Assembly: GCA_023266165.1 (NCBI GenBank)
Contig: JAHFRR010000021.1
Location: 1-16,792 of the forward strand
DNA length: 16,792 nucleotides
Direction of reading: 5' to 3'
DNA from: Thiotrichales bacterium
Lineage (GTDB): Bacteria; Pseudomonadota; Gammaproteobacteria; Francisellales; CACEW01
The notes beneath the pieces were generated by a model. The model had not been told where the DNA came from. It searched no databases and saw only the letters and a list, made by a program, of their open reading frames with translations. Shown here piece after piece: positions 7,137 through 13,589 of this stretch. Both the position numbers and the translations under genes were made by a program. Every line of letters starts with the position of its first letter. Position 1 is the stretch's first letter.

Positions 7137-8032
7137 GTTTCTCACATCAAAAGCTTTCAGGATTGTTTTTTGGAGAAGTCAATTTGACAGGCGCTGAGTT
7201 TTCAAAGTCTACCCTGGAAGACCTACATTTTCGAGGCACGCACCTTCAGGATAGCCTGTTTGAATATGCCTATGGGGAGGGTATCTATGCGGATTCCGTC
7301 AATTTTGAAGGCGCTACCTTTTTAAAAACAAATTTTAAATCGTGTACTTTTATCCGGTGCCGCTTTGCATCAAACGTGATGAACCAGGTGTGTTTTAGGG
7401 ATTGTCGATTTGATGACTGTATATTTCAAGCCGTCCGCATGGATCAAGGCGCATGGTCTTCTTGTACTTGGACGCGCTGTCAGAGCTTACATAACCTTTG
7501 GAAAGAAAGCAGTTGGCAAGATCAGAGATGGACAGAGGGGGTGTTTGAAGGCGGAAGTTTTTTCAAGTGTAAGATCCAAAAAAGCCTGTGTGAGCAGGGG
7601 CGCTGGCAGGGCGTCACGGTGCAAGGCGGATCGGTTCGCGACAGTGTGTTTTCCCATAACCAGTGGCAGCAGTGTTTGTGGACGGGGGCTGTGCGTGGGT
7701 ATGGGGTGTCGATAGAGACCTGTGTGTTCGTAGGCGGTGGCTTTCAGCAGGCCAGGTTTTTTAAATCAAAGTTTACAGAGTTGAAAACCCAGCAAACACA
7801 TTGGCTCGAGAGCCTCTTTGGGCACTGTTTGTTTGAACGCTGTGAATTTGAAGAAAATACCTGGTCTGGAGCAACCATTTTGCATACGCACTTTGATCAG
7901 GGCTGTTGGAGCGGAGGGGATGTCTCTGGAGTTTTGGCCAAAAATATCAGGCTGACAGGGCTTAAAATCCAAGGTGTTCATGGGATTTATACGAATTTTT
8001 TGAGAGCACAACATGACAATGATTTGGTGTGA
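7133..8032 (+). CDS. Pentapeptide-repeat-like protein, Cys/Trp-rich (first of two)
   Basis: The 299-residue product is a beta-helix-type pentapeptide-repeat protein. Every fifth position tends to be F, W or L, as in FKSCTFIRCRF, FRDCRFDDCIF and CLFERCEF. The classical A(D/N)Lxx is largely replaced by CxF/W, and I count 14 Cys and 11 Trp. Such proteins occur beside DUF2169, DUF3540 and DUF4150 genes in type VI secretion spike clusters, probably as structural or loading partners of the PAAR-like tip; their exact role is not established. A GGAGG sequence lies just before the ATG, which overlaps the preceding stop by four bases. The 3' end overlaps the second repeat gene by 20 nt. No signal peptide is visible, so it is probably cytoplasmic. 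Confidence 0.85.
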   Translation: MSFSHQKLSGLFFGEVNLTGAEFSKSTLEDLHFRGTHLQDSLFEYAYGEGIYADSVNFEGATFLKTNFKSCTFIRCRFASNVMNQVCFRDCRFDDCIFQAVRMDQGAWSSCTWTRCQSLHNLWKESSWQDQRWTEGVFEGGSFFKCKIQKSLCEQGRWQGVTVQGGSVRDSVFSHNQWQQCLWTGAVRGYGVSIETCVFVGGGFQQARFFKSKFTELKTQQTHWLESLFGHCLFERCEFEENTWSGATILHTHFDQGCWSGGDVSGVLAKNIRLTGLKIQGVHGIYTNFLRAQHDNDLV

Positions 8033-8720
8033 CAAAACTTTTGGCCCCGAGCCCATAGAAACCATAGAAAATATGGATTTTTCAGGCCAATGCTTTGAGC
8101 GTTGTGAGTTCAAAAATCAACACTGGAAAAACCTGCACTGGAAACAGAGTCAATTTCTTCACTGCCGATTTGAAAATTGTCTGTTTGAAAATATGCACAT
8201 ACACCAGTGTGAGTGGCGAGGATCTTGCTTTGAGCGCTGCTTTTTGATGAAGGGCAGCTTGATGCAATGTCTTTTAGACGGGACGCGTTTTATGAAAACC
8301 CAGCTGAGTGAGACACTCTGGCGCGGTGTGAATATGAAAGATCCGTTTTGGCAGGACACGCATTTTTTACAAAGCGTATGGGAAAGGGTAGGGATTGCTG
8401 GAAAAGGCCCGTGGGCTTTGCTGGATGCCCCTTCCCAGATGGTTTGCTGTCGTATCGAGGGCTATGACTTTGACGCAATGACTTTACCTCAACACACTCA
8501 CTGGATAGATGGCGCTTGGTTACAGTGTCAATTTAAGAATATCTCAGCTTTCCCTCACCTGTTTGAGGCGCAAACGGTGCATCATACACGATTTGAAGAG
8601 GTGGTATTCAGAAAGATGCAGTGGCGCGGCACGCAATTTGGCGCGTGTGAGTTTATCCAATGTCAATTTCCAGAGAGCTCGCGGGAGGAGGTAAATTTTG
8701 GAGCGTCTCTTTTTAAATAA
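8013..8720 (+). CDS. Pentapeptide-repeat-like protein, Cys/Trp-rich (second of two)
   Basis: This 235-residue product repeats the style of its neighbour: FSGQCFERCEF, FLHCRFENCLF, CEWRGSCFERCF and GACEFIQCQF, with 14 Cys and 11 Trp. The repeat register is broken near residues 125-160 by a segment with Pro and Gly (GIAGKGPWALLDAP), then resumes. The ATG at 8013 lies inside the end of the previous gene; a second ATG at 8019 is an alternative start. The resemblance and the overlap suggest a duplication, or a longer ancestral gene that was split. It is expected to work with the DUF3540 and DUF4150 proteins downstream. The next gene starts 46 bp later after an A-rich spacer. Confidence 0.83.
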   Translation: MTMIWCDKTFGPEPIETIENMDFSGQCFERCEFKNQHWKNLHWKQSQFLHCRFENCLFENMHIHQCEWRGSCFERCFLMKGSLMQCLLDGTRFMKTQLSETLWRGVNMKDPFWQDTHFLQSVWERVGIAGKGPWALLDAPSQMVCCRIEGYDFDAMTLPQHTHWIDGAWLQCQFKNISAFPHLFEAQTVHHTRFEEVVFRKMQWRGTQFGACEFIQCQFPESSREEVNFGASLFK

Positions 8721-8766
8721 TGCTTCAGTCTTTCAAAAAATTAAAAAATAAAAAAAGGAGAAAAAT

Positions 8767-9258
8767 ATGAATTCAGTCCATAGGCTTGAAATCAGAAATC
8801 CCCCGATCGAGGCTTTAAGGCATCCTGCGGTGCGATGGGTAGGGCATGTGATTGCGTTGGGAGAGGCAGGCGTTCGAGTGCGTGCTCGAAACGGGGACGT
8901 TCAGCAAGCGGAGGTTGCCCTATCTTGCTTGCTACAGCCTCAATTGGGGGATGAAATTGAGATCTTAGAAGATGAAGGGCGCTGGTTTATCATGGGGATT
9001 TTAAGCTCTCGCAATGATCAACACCACCTGCAGCTTCCTGAAAACACCTGCATTCAAGGAGATATCATTCAGATTGAAGCCAGCCAGAGATTGCGATGTA
9101 CGGCACCCCATTTGTTTTATCAGGCCGATCGCGTGACGTTGCATACAGAGAGCCTGTCTCAACATGTGAAGGGTATTGCCTATCATACCTCCGAGATGGC
9201 CGTGACGCATGCCACACAGATCGCCTTGAGTGCGGATAAGATCTTGATGAACACCTAA
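8767..9258 (+). CDS. DUF3540 family protein (T6SS spike-associated)
   Basis: The 163-residue product matches my recollection of DUF3540: a small beta-rich N-terminal domain holding AEVALSCLLQPQLGDEIEILEDEGRWFIMGIL (about residues 47-78). That is the counterpart of the family's 'A..SCL..P..GD.VL' motif. A repetitive beta-strand region follows. DUF3540 genes are found with DUF2169, pentapeptide-repeat and DUF4150 genes near VgrG/PAAR modules; the protein's own activity is unknown. It has a strong AAGGAG Shine-Dalgarno ahead of the ATG. Family members I recall are around 200 residues with a conserved tail, so this one looks short at the C-terminus. Its stop lies 35 bp before the PAAR-like gene. 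Confidence 0.75.
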   Translation: MNSVHRLEIRNPPIEALRHPAVRWVGHVIALGEAGVRVRARNGDVQQAEVALSCLLQPQLGDEIEILEDEGRWFIMGILSSRNDQHHLQLPENTCIQGDIIQIEASQRLRCTAPHLFYQADRVTLHTESLSQHVKGIAYHTSEMAVTHATQIALSADKILMNT

Positions 9259-9293
9259 CTTTTAACTTTGTAATGATGTGAAGATGTGAGGGC

Positions 9294-9680
9294 ATGATGC
9301 CAGGACTGCAAAACATTTGGCGATCGGGACTCTATCAAGGGATGCATCCCATTTATTTAGGCAACAGCGTGGTGAGCGCTGTGGCATATGGCTTCCAGCC
9401 TATGAAATCAGGGCTGTCAGCCGTTTATATGGAATGCTCATCGATCGATACCGTCGGGACTCCTTTCGCCACCACAACCAGTGTTCCGATGGGCCCTAAT
9501 GTGGGAGGGGTGACTTCAGGCACGGGCAATGCCATGGTGGGCAGCAGTGCGCTGTTTTTTATCAATGGGCAACCTACCAATCAAAATGGTACGATGAAGT
9601 TTTTGCAAGGCGGCAATTGCCCGATGGCATCCATGAGCATGCCTTCCATGCTACGCTCGATGGTGATTGTCAATGGGTAG
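9294..9680 (+). CDS. DUF4150 PAAR-like spike-tip protein, no toxin domain
   Basis: This 128-residue protein matches the DUF4150 (PAAR-like) family, which caps the VgrG spike of type VI secretion systems. Family landmarks are the GPNVGGVTSGT segment, then GSSALFFINGQPT, and a closing NCPMA...PS segment where the family has NCPG...PSQ. The N-terminal part lacks the usual 'PDVC.TP' stretch, so it is divergent there. Nothing follows the PAAR-like domain: many relatives are fused to toxins, and this one stops. The tail is Met-rich, with five Met in thirteen residues. Two adjacent ATGs (9294 and 9297) can serve as start; spacing to a GGAG-like sequence is poor. The gene converges on rpoH with 31 bp between the stops. 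Confidence 0.75.
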   Translation: MMPGLQNIWRSGLYQGMHPIYLGNSVVSAVAYGFQPMKSGLSAVYMECSSIDTVGTPFATTTSVPMGPNVGGVTSGTGNAMVGSSALFFINGQPTNQNGTMKFLQGGNCPMASMSMPSMLRSMVIVNG

Positions 9681-9686
9681 ACTCAA

Positions 9687-9713
9687 GGATAGGGTGCGAT
9701 AACCTACCGTTTT
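9687..9713 (+). terminator. Possible terminator between the PAAR-like gene and rpoH
   Basis: GG-TAGG (9687-9693, with a bulged A) can pair with CCTA-CC (9703-9708), followed by a short T run (GTTTTAAG). It sits between two convergent genes. The stem is short and bulged, so the call is weak. Confidence 0.3.
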
Positions 9714-10626
9714 AAGCGTACTGCGCCATTTCGCCCCGCAGGCGTTTCAATACTTGCGTTTCAATTTGACGAACACGTTCGGCAGAGATCTGATATTTGG
9801 CAGCCATATCATGCAGGGTGGCTTTAGGTTCGCGTAACCAACGAGATTGAATGATATCAGAGTCTCGAGGCGTGAGCTTACCCAGCGCGGCTTGTAGCTG
9901 ATGGTCGCGTTGCGCTTCTTCTCTTGCTTCAATCACCGCTTCGGGTTCAGGGAGCTGAGAGATCAACGTGTGCTCGGGGGCAAAATGCGGGGCGTCATCT
10001 CCCTCTTCTATCGGGGCATCAAAGGCGGCATCGTGAGCATTCATGCGGGCTTCCATTTCCAGAACTTCTTCAGGTTTGACGCGTAACTCATGAGCCACTT
10101 CTTGGATTTCTTCATGAGAAAACCAGCCGAGACGTGTTTTACTGCTGCGTAAATTGAAGAACAGCTTGCGCTGAGCCTTGGTTGTGGCCACTTTCACGAT
10201 ACGCCAGTTTTTGATAATGAAATCGTGCATTTCAGATTTGATCCAATGTACCGCAAATGTCACCAAGCGTACGCCGAGATTGGGGTCAAAGCGTTTAACC
10301 GCTTTCATCAAGCCAATATTGCCTTCCTGGATTAAATCAGCCATTGCAAGACCATAACCTGACAGGCTGCGTGCGATTTTAATCACAAAACGCAGATGAG
10401 ATAAAATCAGCTTTTGAGCGGCATCGCGATCCCCTGTATCACGCAGCTGCACCGCAAGGTCATGCTCTTCTGTTTCTGTGAGCATGGGGACGGTGTGCGC
10501 AAAGCGAATATACGCCTCTATGCTTTGAGCAGGAGCTCCTGCGGCGAGTATAGGCAATGTGGCATCAGATGCCCTGTCGGCAGGCATATCAACAAGCATA
10601 TCCATGGGGATGGGCAGCGCATTCAT
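9712..10626 (-). CDS. rpoH: RNA polymerase sigma-32 (heat-shock sigma factor)
   Basis: RpoH directs RNA polymerase to heat-shock promoters. The 304-residue product has region 2 (LILSHLRFVIKIAR, about 73-86; ADLIQEGNIGLMKAVKRF, about 96-113) and the tryptophan-containing -10 recognition stretch (FAVHWIKSEMHDFI). It carries the RpoH-specific box QRKLFFNLR at 152-160, directly after NWRIVKVATTKA. Region 4 ends in a helix-turn-helix (ATLHDMAAKYQISAERVRQIE). The sequence is of the gammaproteobacterial type. Compared with E. coli RpoH it has about 18 extra N-terminal residues. The ATG at 10626 is preceded by GAGGAA at good spacing. I see no convincing -10/-35 for it; the 12-bp repeats upstream may take part in its control. 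It is divergent from the 430-residue gene. Confidence 0.96.
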   Translation of the reverse strand: MNALPIPMDMLVDMPADRASDATLPILAAGAPAQSIEAYIRFAHTVPMLTETEEHDLAVQLRDTGDRDAAQKLILSHLRFVIKIARSLSGYGLAMADLIQEGNIGLMKAVKRFDPNLGVRLVTFAVHWIKSEMHDFIIKNWRIVKVATTKAQRKLFFNLRSSKTRLGWFSHEEIQEVAHELRVKPEEVLEMEARMNAHDAAFDAPIEEGDDAPHFAPEHTLISQLPEPEAVIEAREEAQRDHQLQAALGKLTPRDSDIIQSRWLREPKATLHDMAAKYQISAERVRQIETQVLKRLRGEMAQYA

Positions 10627-10648
10627 GTGTATTCCTCTCGATTCTCGT

Positions 10649-10679
10649 TTGACTTAAATGCTATGATACAAGCTATAAT
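10649..10679 (+). promoter_or_regulatory. Sigma70-like promoter of the 430-residue gene
   Basis: TTGACT (10649-10654) and TATAAT (10674-10679) are separated by 19 bp, longer than the optimum of 17, but both hexamers are near consensus. The start codon lies about 58 bp downstream. The -10 lies inside the second of the three 12-bp tandem repeats. Confidence 0.45.
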
Positions 10680-10697
10680 ACAAAGTATGATACAAGA
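10662..10697. repeat. Three tandem 12-bp repeats between rpoH and its divergent neighbour
   Basis: The units are TATGATACAAGC (10662-10673), TATAATACAAAG (10674-10685) and TATGATACAAGA (10686-10697). They share TAT(G/A)ATACAA. A 12-bp period, just over one helical turn, puts the units on nearly the same face of the DNA. They overlap the predicted promoter. They could be operator sites or promoter duplications; no known regulator site is recognised. Confidence 0.75.
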
Positions 10698-10736
10698 ACT
10701 GAGAAAAAAAGCAATTCATCGAGAGGTTTCGAGGCC

Positions 10737-12029
10737 ATGGAGAAAGTGTATTGGAATGACGTGCGAGATCAGCTCCTGGAGTTGAATCCTGCACTGGTGG
10801 CCATCCTTGATGAGCTCTCGCCTTCACAGGAGTTTTATTTTTATAAAGTGAGTTACCCTTACGGCGCCAAAATCTTAAGAAAGGGCGCGTTTTACTTTCC
10901 TTACAATGGCCGCATGACAGCCTTGACAGATCCACGTGTGCCTCAAGAGATTCGAGAGGATTTGGATTATAACCTCAACTCCAACCCCGCGGGAATCCAG
11001 TTGACGCACATGTCTGAATTATTTGTCGAGCTCAATGAAACCGTCTTTTCTGCCACACTGTTAAAACCAGGTGCGGTCTTTGGATTTTCACCTCGCTTGT
11101 TGCAGGCAGAGATTCCTCTCTCTTCTTCTGAAAGACCCATTTCCGTATGGGATATGACGGCAGGGGCGCGTAGCGTGGTGATTGTGCCCAAAATCACAGA
11201 CAGTGTGAACCATGCAAAACTCAAGCGAGAGTTTGGGCTAGAATCTGATGTGCCACAATCTTTGCAAGACCAGTGGCTGGTCTTTCGTGAGATTGCAGCG
11301 AAGGCGAAAAGCACGTGGCGTATGGAGGTTTTATTCTTTAACAAACGTTGGATTCAGCATTTACAGGATGTGGCGTGCCGTGGATTTAAAATCTATTGCC
11401 TAGAGTCTGAGGCTCGTATGCAGGCCTTTTGGACGAACAGCTTCACCTGGAATCTCATATTTGCAGGCATTCAGGCGCGATTGAATGTGAAGAAGAACCC
11501 TATTGTGATGCAGGCGATCCAACAGGTGTTTGCGATGGCAACTGGAGCGGTTCCTGGATATCGCTTCTCAGATTCAGATGCCTTCTTCCCGAAAACCCTG
11601 TTAGAGCGGGTCTATCGAGATATTTATGAGCTCAAGGACTATTATCCTTTGTTTTTGAACACGGATTATTTTGATCGTGCGCCTGTGTATTGCTCCATGG
11701 AATTCCCGCCTTTTGAGATTGTCCGCAAAGAAATTGGGGGCCCCAGCTTTATCATGGAGTTGGATGATATTGCGTATGCTTTGAAAAAGCATTTGGCAGA
11801 ACTTGAAAAATCAGAGCTCAACCTGGAAAGCGCAGCGTTACACGCTTTGGTTGAGTCTGTGACGTTTAAGTGCTTTCATCCAAGCCCTGAGCGCTCAGAA
11901 GACATCTTGCCTACCGAAGATCTGCTGATGCTTGACCCTGTGGGGCACGCCATGAATCACGGCGAGCGCCCGTTCCCCAAAAACGCCCCGTTTTTCAAAA
12001 GCGCGATAGGGGTTTTTCCGAAGGGGTGA
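10737..12029 (+). CDS. Unrecognised 430-residue cytoplasmic protein
   Basis: I do not recognise this family. The 430-residue product has no signal peptide or membrane helix and has ordinary composition with many aromatic residues (for example EFYFYKVSYPYG near 32-43). Its order suggests a mixed alpha/beta protein: an N-terminal strand-rich part to about residue 170, a helical middle (QSLQDQWLVFREIAAKAKSTW), and a region rich in F, Y and P near 285-330. The start ATG at 10737 follows a GAGG sequence. The gene is divergent from rpoH, has its own sigma70-like promoter, and has base use like the housekeeping genes around it, so it looks like a resident gene rather than a recent arrival. It could be a lineage-specific hypothetical gene kept next to rpoH. 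Confidence 0.8.
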   Translation: MEKVYWNDVRDQLLELNPALVAILDELSPSQEFYFYKVSYPYGAKILRKGAFYFPYNGRMTALTDPRVPQEIREDLDYNLNSNPAGIQLTHMSELFVELNETVFSATLLKPGAVFGFSPRLLQAEIPLSSSERPISVWDMTAGARSVVIVPKITDSVNHAKLKREFGLESDVPQSLQDQWLVFREIAAKAKSTWRMEVLFFNKRWIQHLQDVACRGFKIYCLESEARMQAFWTNSFTWNLIFAGIQARLNVKKNPIVMQAIQQVFAMATGAVPGYRFSDSDAFFPKTLLERVYRDIYELKDYYPLFLNTDYFDRAPVYCSMEFPPFEIVRKEIGGPSFIMELDDIAYALKKHLAELEKSELNLESAALHALVESVTFKCFHPSPERSEDILPTEDLLMLDPVGHAMNHGERPFPKNAPFFKSAIGVFPKG

Positions 12030-12047
12030 GAGGGCTCTGACCCCCTC
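12030..12047 (+). terminator. Weak hairpin after the 430-residue gene
   Basis: GAGGG (12030-12034) pairs with CCCTC (12043-12047) around an 8-nt loop directly after the stop codon. No T-tract follows, so rho-independent termination is doubtful. Confidence 0.25.
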
Positions 12048-12058
12048 GACGAGAGTAT

Positions 12059-12087
12059 TTGCACTGCGCGTGATTTTTGAGTATCCT
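12059..12087 (+). promoter_or_regulatory. Sigma70-like promoter of azlCD
   Basis: TTGCAC (12059-12064) and TATCCT (12082-12087) are separated by exactly 17 bp, and the azlC ATG lies about 28 bp further on. Both hexamers match the consensus at four of six positions. Confidence 0.5.
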
Positions 12088-12114
12088 GAAGGCTGACCTA
12101 CTGGAGAACGTTCT

Positions 12115-12801
12115 ATGTCTCAAGATATCAAGGAAGGATTGAGCGACTCTGTCGCATTTGGCGTAGGTTTTATTTTTTTATATTTGTCCATTGGAATTTT
12201 GGGTTTTACGCAATCGTTTTCGCTGGCACAGGTGCTGGCAATGACGCTTTTGATATTCTCGACTCCTTTGCAGTTTCTGCTATTGAAAGGTACGCAAAAT
12301 GTTTTAGTTTTGATTCCCGTTATTTTAGCGATGAATGCACGCTTTCTCTTGATGTCATCTACGTTAGTGCCATACTTTAAAGAGGTGAAAATTAAAAAAT
12401 TGATCCCAGCACTGATCCTCATTGTCCCCTCTATTTTTACGGGATGCGTGATTCGATTTAAAAAAAATAAGCGCAATCCATTTTTGTATTTTTTAAGCCT
12501 TGGAACTCCAATTTACGTGATCTCCATTGTCTGCACGATCATCGGGTTTCTCCTCAGCGCGAAACTAAAATCGCCCCTCTTATATGCCATGATGGATATT
12601 GTATTGCCTTTGCAGTTTACCGCACTTGCTGCAAAGCATTGGCCAGATTACCTATATGTATTGAGCTATTGGGGCGGATTTCTTCTCACCCCTTTCTTGA
12701 TTTATATTTTTCATGACTACACCTTGTTGTTTGTTCCCTTTATTGTAGGCGATTCAGCTGTTTTATTTGAAAACCAAATAAAAAAAGGACGTGCAGCATG
12801 A
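12115..12801 (+). CDS. azlC: AzlC family branched-chain amino acid exporter, large subunit
   Basis: AzlC-type membrane proteins pair with small AzlD proteins to export branched-chain amino acids or analogues (the LIV-E family; YgaZ/YgaH in E. coli). This 228-residue product has the family length. It shows an IKEGLSDSVAFGVGF opening, several hydrophobic helices, and an NARFLLMSSTLVPYF segment (about 75-89) corresponding to the family's 'N.R..L...SL.P' motif. Two further hydrophobic pairs follow. GGAG lies upstream of the ATG. Its stop overlaps the azlD start (ATGA). The pair is visibly richer in A and T than the flanking genes (many AAA, ATT and TTT codons), consistent with horizontal acquisition. 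The sequence is a divergent AzlC, so the exact substrate is unknown. Confidence 0.8.
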   Translation: MSQDIKEGLSDSVAFGVGFIFLYLSIGILGFTQSFSLAQVLAMTLLIFSTPLQFLLLKGTQNVLVLIPVILAMNARFLLMSSTLVPYFKEVKIKKLIPALILIVPSIFTGCVIRFKKNKRNPFLYFLSLGTPIYVISIVCTIIGFLLSAKLKSPLLYAMMDIVLPLQFTALAAKHWPDYLYVLSYWGGFLLTPFLIYIFHDYTLLFVPFIVGDSAVLFENQIKKGRAA

Positions 12802-13145
12802 GTGTTATATGGGGCTTAATTTTATTTTCAGCAGGTACGGCTTTTCTTTTTCGCTTGCTTCCATTTTTTATCAAAAATAGCCGAGCACTCAATCACCAGC
12901 AAGGATCATTTTATCGATTTTTAAGTTACAGTACACAAGCTATGTTGGGTGTTATTATTTACGATACAGCCTTTCATGCGCAGGGGTTTCTCGCTTTAGC
13001 AGCGCATATTTCTGGATTAGAGGTTTTGAGGCTTGGGCTATTGATTGTAGGATTTGTTTGGGTCGTGCGAACGCAAAAAATTCTGCCGAGCTTTTTCTTT
13101 GGCTTAATGGTTTATTTTTTTGCTGTGCTCATCGTATTGAAGTAG
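12798..13145 (+). CDS. azlD: AzlD family small subunit
   Basis: This 115-residue, very hydrophobic protein has about four membrane segments and the AzlD pattern GTAFLFRLLPFFI near residues 13-25, where the family has 'T...R..P'. Its stop-overlapping start and adjacency to azlC are the hallmark of the two-subunit exporter. It ends just before a decayed stretch of DNA. Confidence 0.8.
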   Translation: MSVIWGLILFSAGTAFLFRLLPFFIKNSRALNHQQGSFYRFLSYSTQAMLGVIIYDTAFHAQGFLALAAHISGLEVLRLGLLIVGFVWVVRTQKILPSFFFGLMVYFFAVLIVLK

Positions 13146-13173
13146 AGAGTCTCGGGAGTTTTAAGGAGTTTTT

Positions 13174-13275
13174 ATGCTTTGCATCATCTACGCTTTTACC
13201 GTTAAGCCTGGCTTTGAAGCTCAGTTTCAGTCTGTATGGCAGGAATTGACGTTGTCAATCCCTTCAATAGGGTAG
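13174..13275 (+). pseudogene. Remnant of an ABM-fold (antibiotic biosynthesis monooxygenase-type) gene
   Basis: A 33-residue frame, MLCIIYAFTVKPGFEAQFQS then VWQELTLSIPSIG, looks like the first strand and helix of the small ABM ferredoxin-like domain (family form 'f.VkpGke..F...w.el'). It has a strong Shine-Dalgarno, AAGGAG, before the ATG. A normal member has about 90-100 residues. Just after the stop, another frame reads GSSLTLIKAPPAG, reminiscent of the family's 'GSLGSRLHKA..G' turn. This suggests a frameshift followed by decay. The identity rests on a short match. Confidence 0.5.
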
Positions 13276-13589
13276 CAGTCTCACGCTTATCAAGGCTCCC
13301 CCTGCGGGTGCTACGCAGCCTTGACAACCATTCGTCTGCATTCGCACATACTCAACTAAGATTCGCAAAAACGCCTCAAAACAATAAGCCTCTCCTTGCG
13401 CCTGTTGAGTAAATCTCAAAACAACAAAACTGCAAATCATTTGCCTGTTACAAGCGGACATTTCTACTTTGGGTTGACAGATGAATGGCTCTTCTTGCGT
13501 TACGTTAAAGTAGAGGATATATTGCTGGGCATACGTTAAAAACCTCTTGCCTGTTTTTTATTTTTTGTCTTTTATCTTTTATCTTTTTG
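13276..13589. other. Gene-poor stretch, decayed or regulatory
   Basis: No convincing gene is seen. A 65-residue minus-strand frame (13461-13264) is Cys-rich and contains FVVLRF and FEAFLRILVEYVR, vaguely like another ABM domain, but it lacks a good ribosome-binding site and is not supported. An 8-bp inverted repeat, TCAAGGCT/AGCCTTGA, lies at 13290-13297 and 13317-13324. The last 40 bp are pyrimidine-rich, with three 7-bp repeats. Confidence 0.5.
13567..13587 (+). repeat. Three 7-bp pyrimidine repeats before the solenoid gene
   Basis: GTCTTTT, ATCTTTT and ATCTTTT follow one another directly and end two bases before the ATG at 13590. They occupy the place where a Shine-Dalgarno sequence should be, and none is visible. 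Confidence 0.6.

Noticed and set aside
13264..13461. Minus-strand 65-residue Cys-rich frame with FVVLRF and FEAFLRILVEYVR.
   Set aside because: Its ABM-like look is vague, no good ribosome-binding site precedes it, and it lies in a decayed region; noted only in the gene-poor entry.
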